Assembly: GCF_019145375.1 (NCBI RefSeq)
Contig: NZ_JAHSTX010000001.1
Coordinates: 3,633,001 to 3,697,000, forward strand
Source: Pseudomonas triticicola
GTDB taxonomy: Bacteria > Pseudomonadota > Gammaproteobacteria > Pseudomonadales > Pseudomonadaceae
Direction: 5' to 3'
Length of the DNA: 64,000 bases
Made by a program: the position numbers and the translations under genes. The notes under the pieces are model-generated. The model saw only the letters and a list, made by a program, of their open reading frames with translations, was not told the origin of the DNA and did not search any database. This document shows positions 62,273-64,000 of the stretch, one piece after another (positions within the stretch are counted from its first letter, which is position 1; each line of letters starts with the position of its first letter).

Positions 62273-63754
62273 TTACTCGAACCAGTGGGCTCGGGCGGCC
62301 ATGATCAACTTGCCGGCACGATCATCGTCAATGCCGTCGATGTCGAGCAGGTCGTCAATAGACTGCTCGGCCAGGTCTTCGCGGGTAATTACGCCGCGCA
62401 CCGCCAGTTCCATCGCCAAATCCTTGTCCATACCCTCAAGCGAGAGCAGGTCTTCGGCCGGATGGGCGTCTGCCAGCTTTTCCTCAGTAGCGATGGCTTT
62501 GGTCAACAAGCGATCCTTGGCGCGAGCACGAAGCTCGTTGACGATGTCCTCGTCAAAGCCGTCGATGTTGAGCATCTCCTCCACCGGTACGTAGGCAATC
62601 TCTTCCAGGCTGGTGAAGCCTTCATCTACCAGCACCTGTGCCAGCTCTTCGTCGACTTCCAGCTCGTCGATGAAGTTGCGCAGGATGTCGCCGGTTTCTG
62701 CTTGCTGCTTAGCCTGGATGTCCGATTCGGTCATCACGTTCAGGGTCCAGCCAGTCAACTGGCTCGCCAGACGCACGTTCTGACCACCGCGACCGATGGC
62801 CTGAGCCAGATTGTCTGCGCCAACGGCGATGTCCATGGCATGGGCATCTTCGTCAACGATAATTGCCGCAACCTCGGCCGGGGACATGGCGTTGATCACG
62901 AACTGGGCCGGGTTGTCGTCCCACAGCACGATATCAACACGCTCACCGCCCAACTCACCCGATACCGCCTGGACGCGCGAACCGCGCATACCGATGCAGG
63001 CACCTTGCGGGTCGATGCGTTTGTCCTTGGAGCGGACGGCGATCTTGGCACGCGAACCCGGATCACGGGAGGCGGCCATGACCTCGATGAGGCCTTCGGC
63101 GATTTCCGGCACTTCGATACGGAACAGCTCGATCAGCATTTCCGGCGCGGTACGCGACAGGATCAGCTGCGGGCCGCGGTTCTCGGTGCGGATTTCCTTG
63201 AGCAGCGCACGCAGACGCACGCCGACACGGAAGGTTTCGCGAGAAATGATGTCTTCACGGGCCAGCAACGCTTCAGCGTTGTTGCCCAGATCGACGATCA
63301 CGTTGTCGCGGGTGACTTTTTTCACGGTGCCGGAGATGATTTCTCCCAAGCGCTCGCGATAGGCGTCAACCACTTGAGCGCGCTCGGCTTCGCGAACTTT
63401 CTGCACGATGACCTGCTTGGCAGTCTGTGCAGCGATGCGGCCGAACTCGATGGATTCGATTTTCTCTTCGACGACGTCACCGACCTTGGCGCCAGGATGC
63501 GTTTCGGCAACCTTGCTTGGCCAGGTCTCGATGGCCGGATCGTCGAGATCATTCTCTTCGACGACCGTCCAGCGACGGAAGGTTTCGTAGGCACCGGTGT
63601 GGCGGTTGATTTCCACACGCAGGTCCACTTCGTCTTCAAAACGCTTTTTGGTAGCAGTGGCCAGAGCCAGCTCCAGCGCTTCAAAAATTACGCTTGCCGG
63701 TACACCCTTTTCATTGGATACCGACTCAACAACCAGCAGTACTTCTTTGCTCAT
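62273..63754 (-). CDS. nusA: Transcription termination/antitermination factor NusA
   Basis: The 493-residue RNA polymerase accessory factor has the N-terminal NusA domain ([20 protein letters not shown]), S1 ([20 protein letters not shown]), and two KH domains ([38 protein letters not shown]). Two acidic C-terminal AR2-like repeats ([39 protein letters not shown]) end at HWFE. The ATG at 63754 is preferred to the one at 63775. It follows rimP by 47 bases and starts the nusA-infB pair. Confidence 0.97.
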   Translation of the reverse strand: MSKEVLLVVESVSNEKGVPASVIFEALELALATATKKRFEDEVDLRVEINRHTGAYETFRRWTVVEENDLDDPAIETWPSKVAETHPGAKVGDVVEEKIESIEFGRIAAQTAKQVIVQKVREAERAQVVDAYRERLGEIISGTVKKVTRDNVIVDLGNNAEALLAREDIISRETFRVGVRLRALLKEIRTENRGPQLILSRTAPEMLIELFRIEVPEIAEGLIEVMAASRDPGSRAKIAVRSKDKRIDPQGACIGMRGSRVQAVSGELGGERVDIVLWDDNPAQFVINAMSPAEVAAIIVDEDAHAMDIAVGADNLAQAIGRGGQNVRLASQLTGWTLNVMTESDIQAKQQAETGDILRNFIDELEVDEELAQVLVDEGFTSLEEIAYVPVEEMLNIDGFDEDIVNELRARAKDRLLTKAIATEEKLADAHPAEDLLSLEGMDKDLAMELAVRGVITREDLAEQSIDDLLDIDGIDDDRAGKLIMAARAHWFE

Positions 63755-63801
63755 CGTACGCCTCGCCTTTCGCAAGCCATTGGATCCGCGGGATCCGCGT
63801 C

Positions 63802-64000
63802 TCAGTCAAAACTGGGAATAATGTTGGCCTTGTCGATCATATCGATCGGCAACAGGAACTCGTGGTCTTCTACCTGCACCACGACGTCCTGCTCTTCTAC
63901 ACCGCGCAGAAGGCCCTGAAAGTTGCGTCGACCTTCGAAAGGCGAGCGCAGCTTGATCTTCACTTGTTCACCGGCAAATTTGGCAAACTGCTCAAGAGTG
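63802..64000 (-). CDS. rimP: Ribosome maturation factor RimP, C-terminal part (runs off window)
   Basis: The frame ends at the stop codon 63804-63802 and continues past base 64000. The 66 visible codons read [40 protein letters not shown] and [13 protein letters not shown], which is the conserved C-terminal SH3-like domain of RimP, a 30S assembly factor. Its position directly before nusA is the standard gammaproteobacterial order. The N-terminal domain lies outside the window. Confidence 0.93.
   Translation of the reverse strand, partial: TLEQFAKFAGEQVKIKLRSPFEGRRNFQGLLRGVEEQDVVVQVEDHEFLLPIDMIDKANIIPSFD

Overview
The window looks like chromosome from a fluorescent pseudomonad (Pseudomonas fluorescens / koreensis group). 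The evidence is GC-rich coding sequence with strong third-position bias, a gene order recognisable from the P. aeruginosa PA4492-PA4524 neighbourhood (roxRS, a SIMPL-domain gene, dpp operon, piu genes, speC, a chemoreceptor, ampE-ampD, a DUF1631 gene, nadC), and seven paired REP elements (REPINs) carrying the core GTGGGAGCGAGC. This is judged from the sequence alone; no database search was run.

Layout. 1-2.3 kb: 5' end of kdgD (sugar-acid catabolism), two small unknown genes and a FadR-type GntR regulator. Sequences upstream of kdgD and of the regulator share a candidate operator. 2.4-7.7 kb: an SbmA/YddA-like ABC exporter, the redox two-component pair roxS-roxR, a secreted SIMPL-domain protein and a DUF6124 protein with an unusual leader. 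7.7-8.9 kb: repeat-rich gap. 8.9-19.7 kb: a complete di/tripeptide uptake locus with three DppA-type binding proteins, an OprD-family porin and DppBCDF. 19.9-21.5 kb: a small acidic secreted protein and an MFS transporter. 21.7-24.7 kb: repeats, a duplicated 3' end of prfC, a small cargo gene and intact prfC. 25.0-28.5 kb: an OpuC-type osmoprotectant ABC operon. 28.8-30.3 kb: speC with a leader that holds a 16-codon ORF followed by an intrinsic-terminator-like hairpin. 30.6-37.3 kb: an iron-acquisition block (Sel1 protein, PiuC hydroxylase, Fiu/PiuA-type receptor, PepSY-flavodoxin reductase). 37.3-38.2 kb: a DUF559 nuclease gene between two copies of a MITE-like repeat. 38.2-39.7 kb: Tat-exported PhoD phosphatase. 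39.9-46.8 kb: the fructose PTS operon fruBKA with divergent cra/fruR and a Cra operator. 46.8-54.7 kb: TatD nuclease, chemoreceptor, AmpE-AmpD, DUF1631 protein, NadC. 54.7-64 kb: DUF6388 protein, tRNA-Thr, then the translation/RNA cluster rimP-nusA-infB-rbfA-truB-rpsO-pnp on the minus strand.

How the genes work together. Most of the window is housekeeping and nutrient uptake: peptides (outer-membrane porin, periplasmic binding proteins, inner-membrane ABC), fructose (PTS and 1-phosphofructokinase under Cra), iron-siderophores (receptor, reductase, hydroxylase), osmoprotectants and phosphate. AmpD/AmpE handle muropeptide recycling and beta-lactamase signalling. The nusA-pnp cluster makes transcription, initiation, ribosome-maturation and RNA-decay factors.

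The less ordinary parts are between genes. They are the speC leader, the DUF559 gene whose stop codon lies inside a MITE end, the remnant island at prfC, the repeated-motif leader of the DUF6124 gene, and two composite repeats of about 0.45-0.5 kb.
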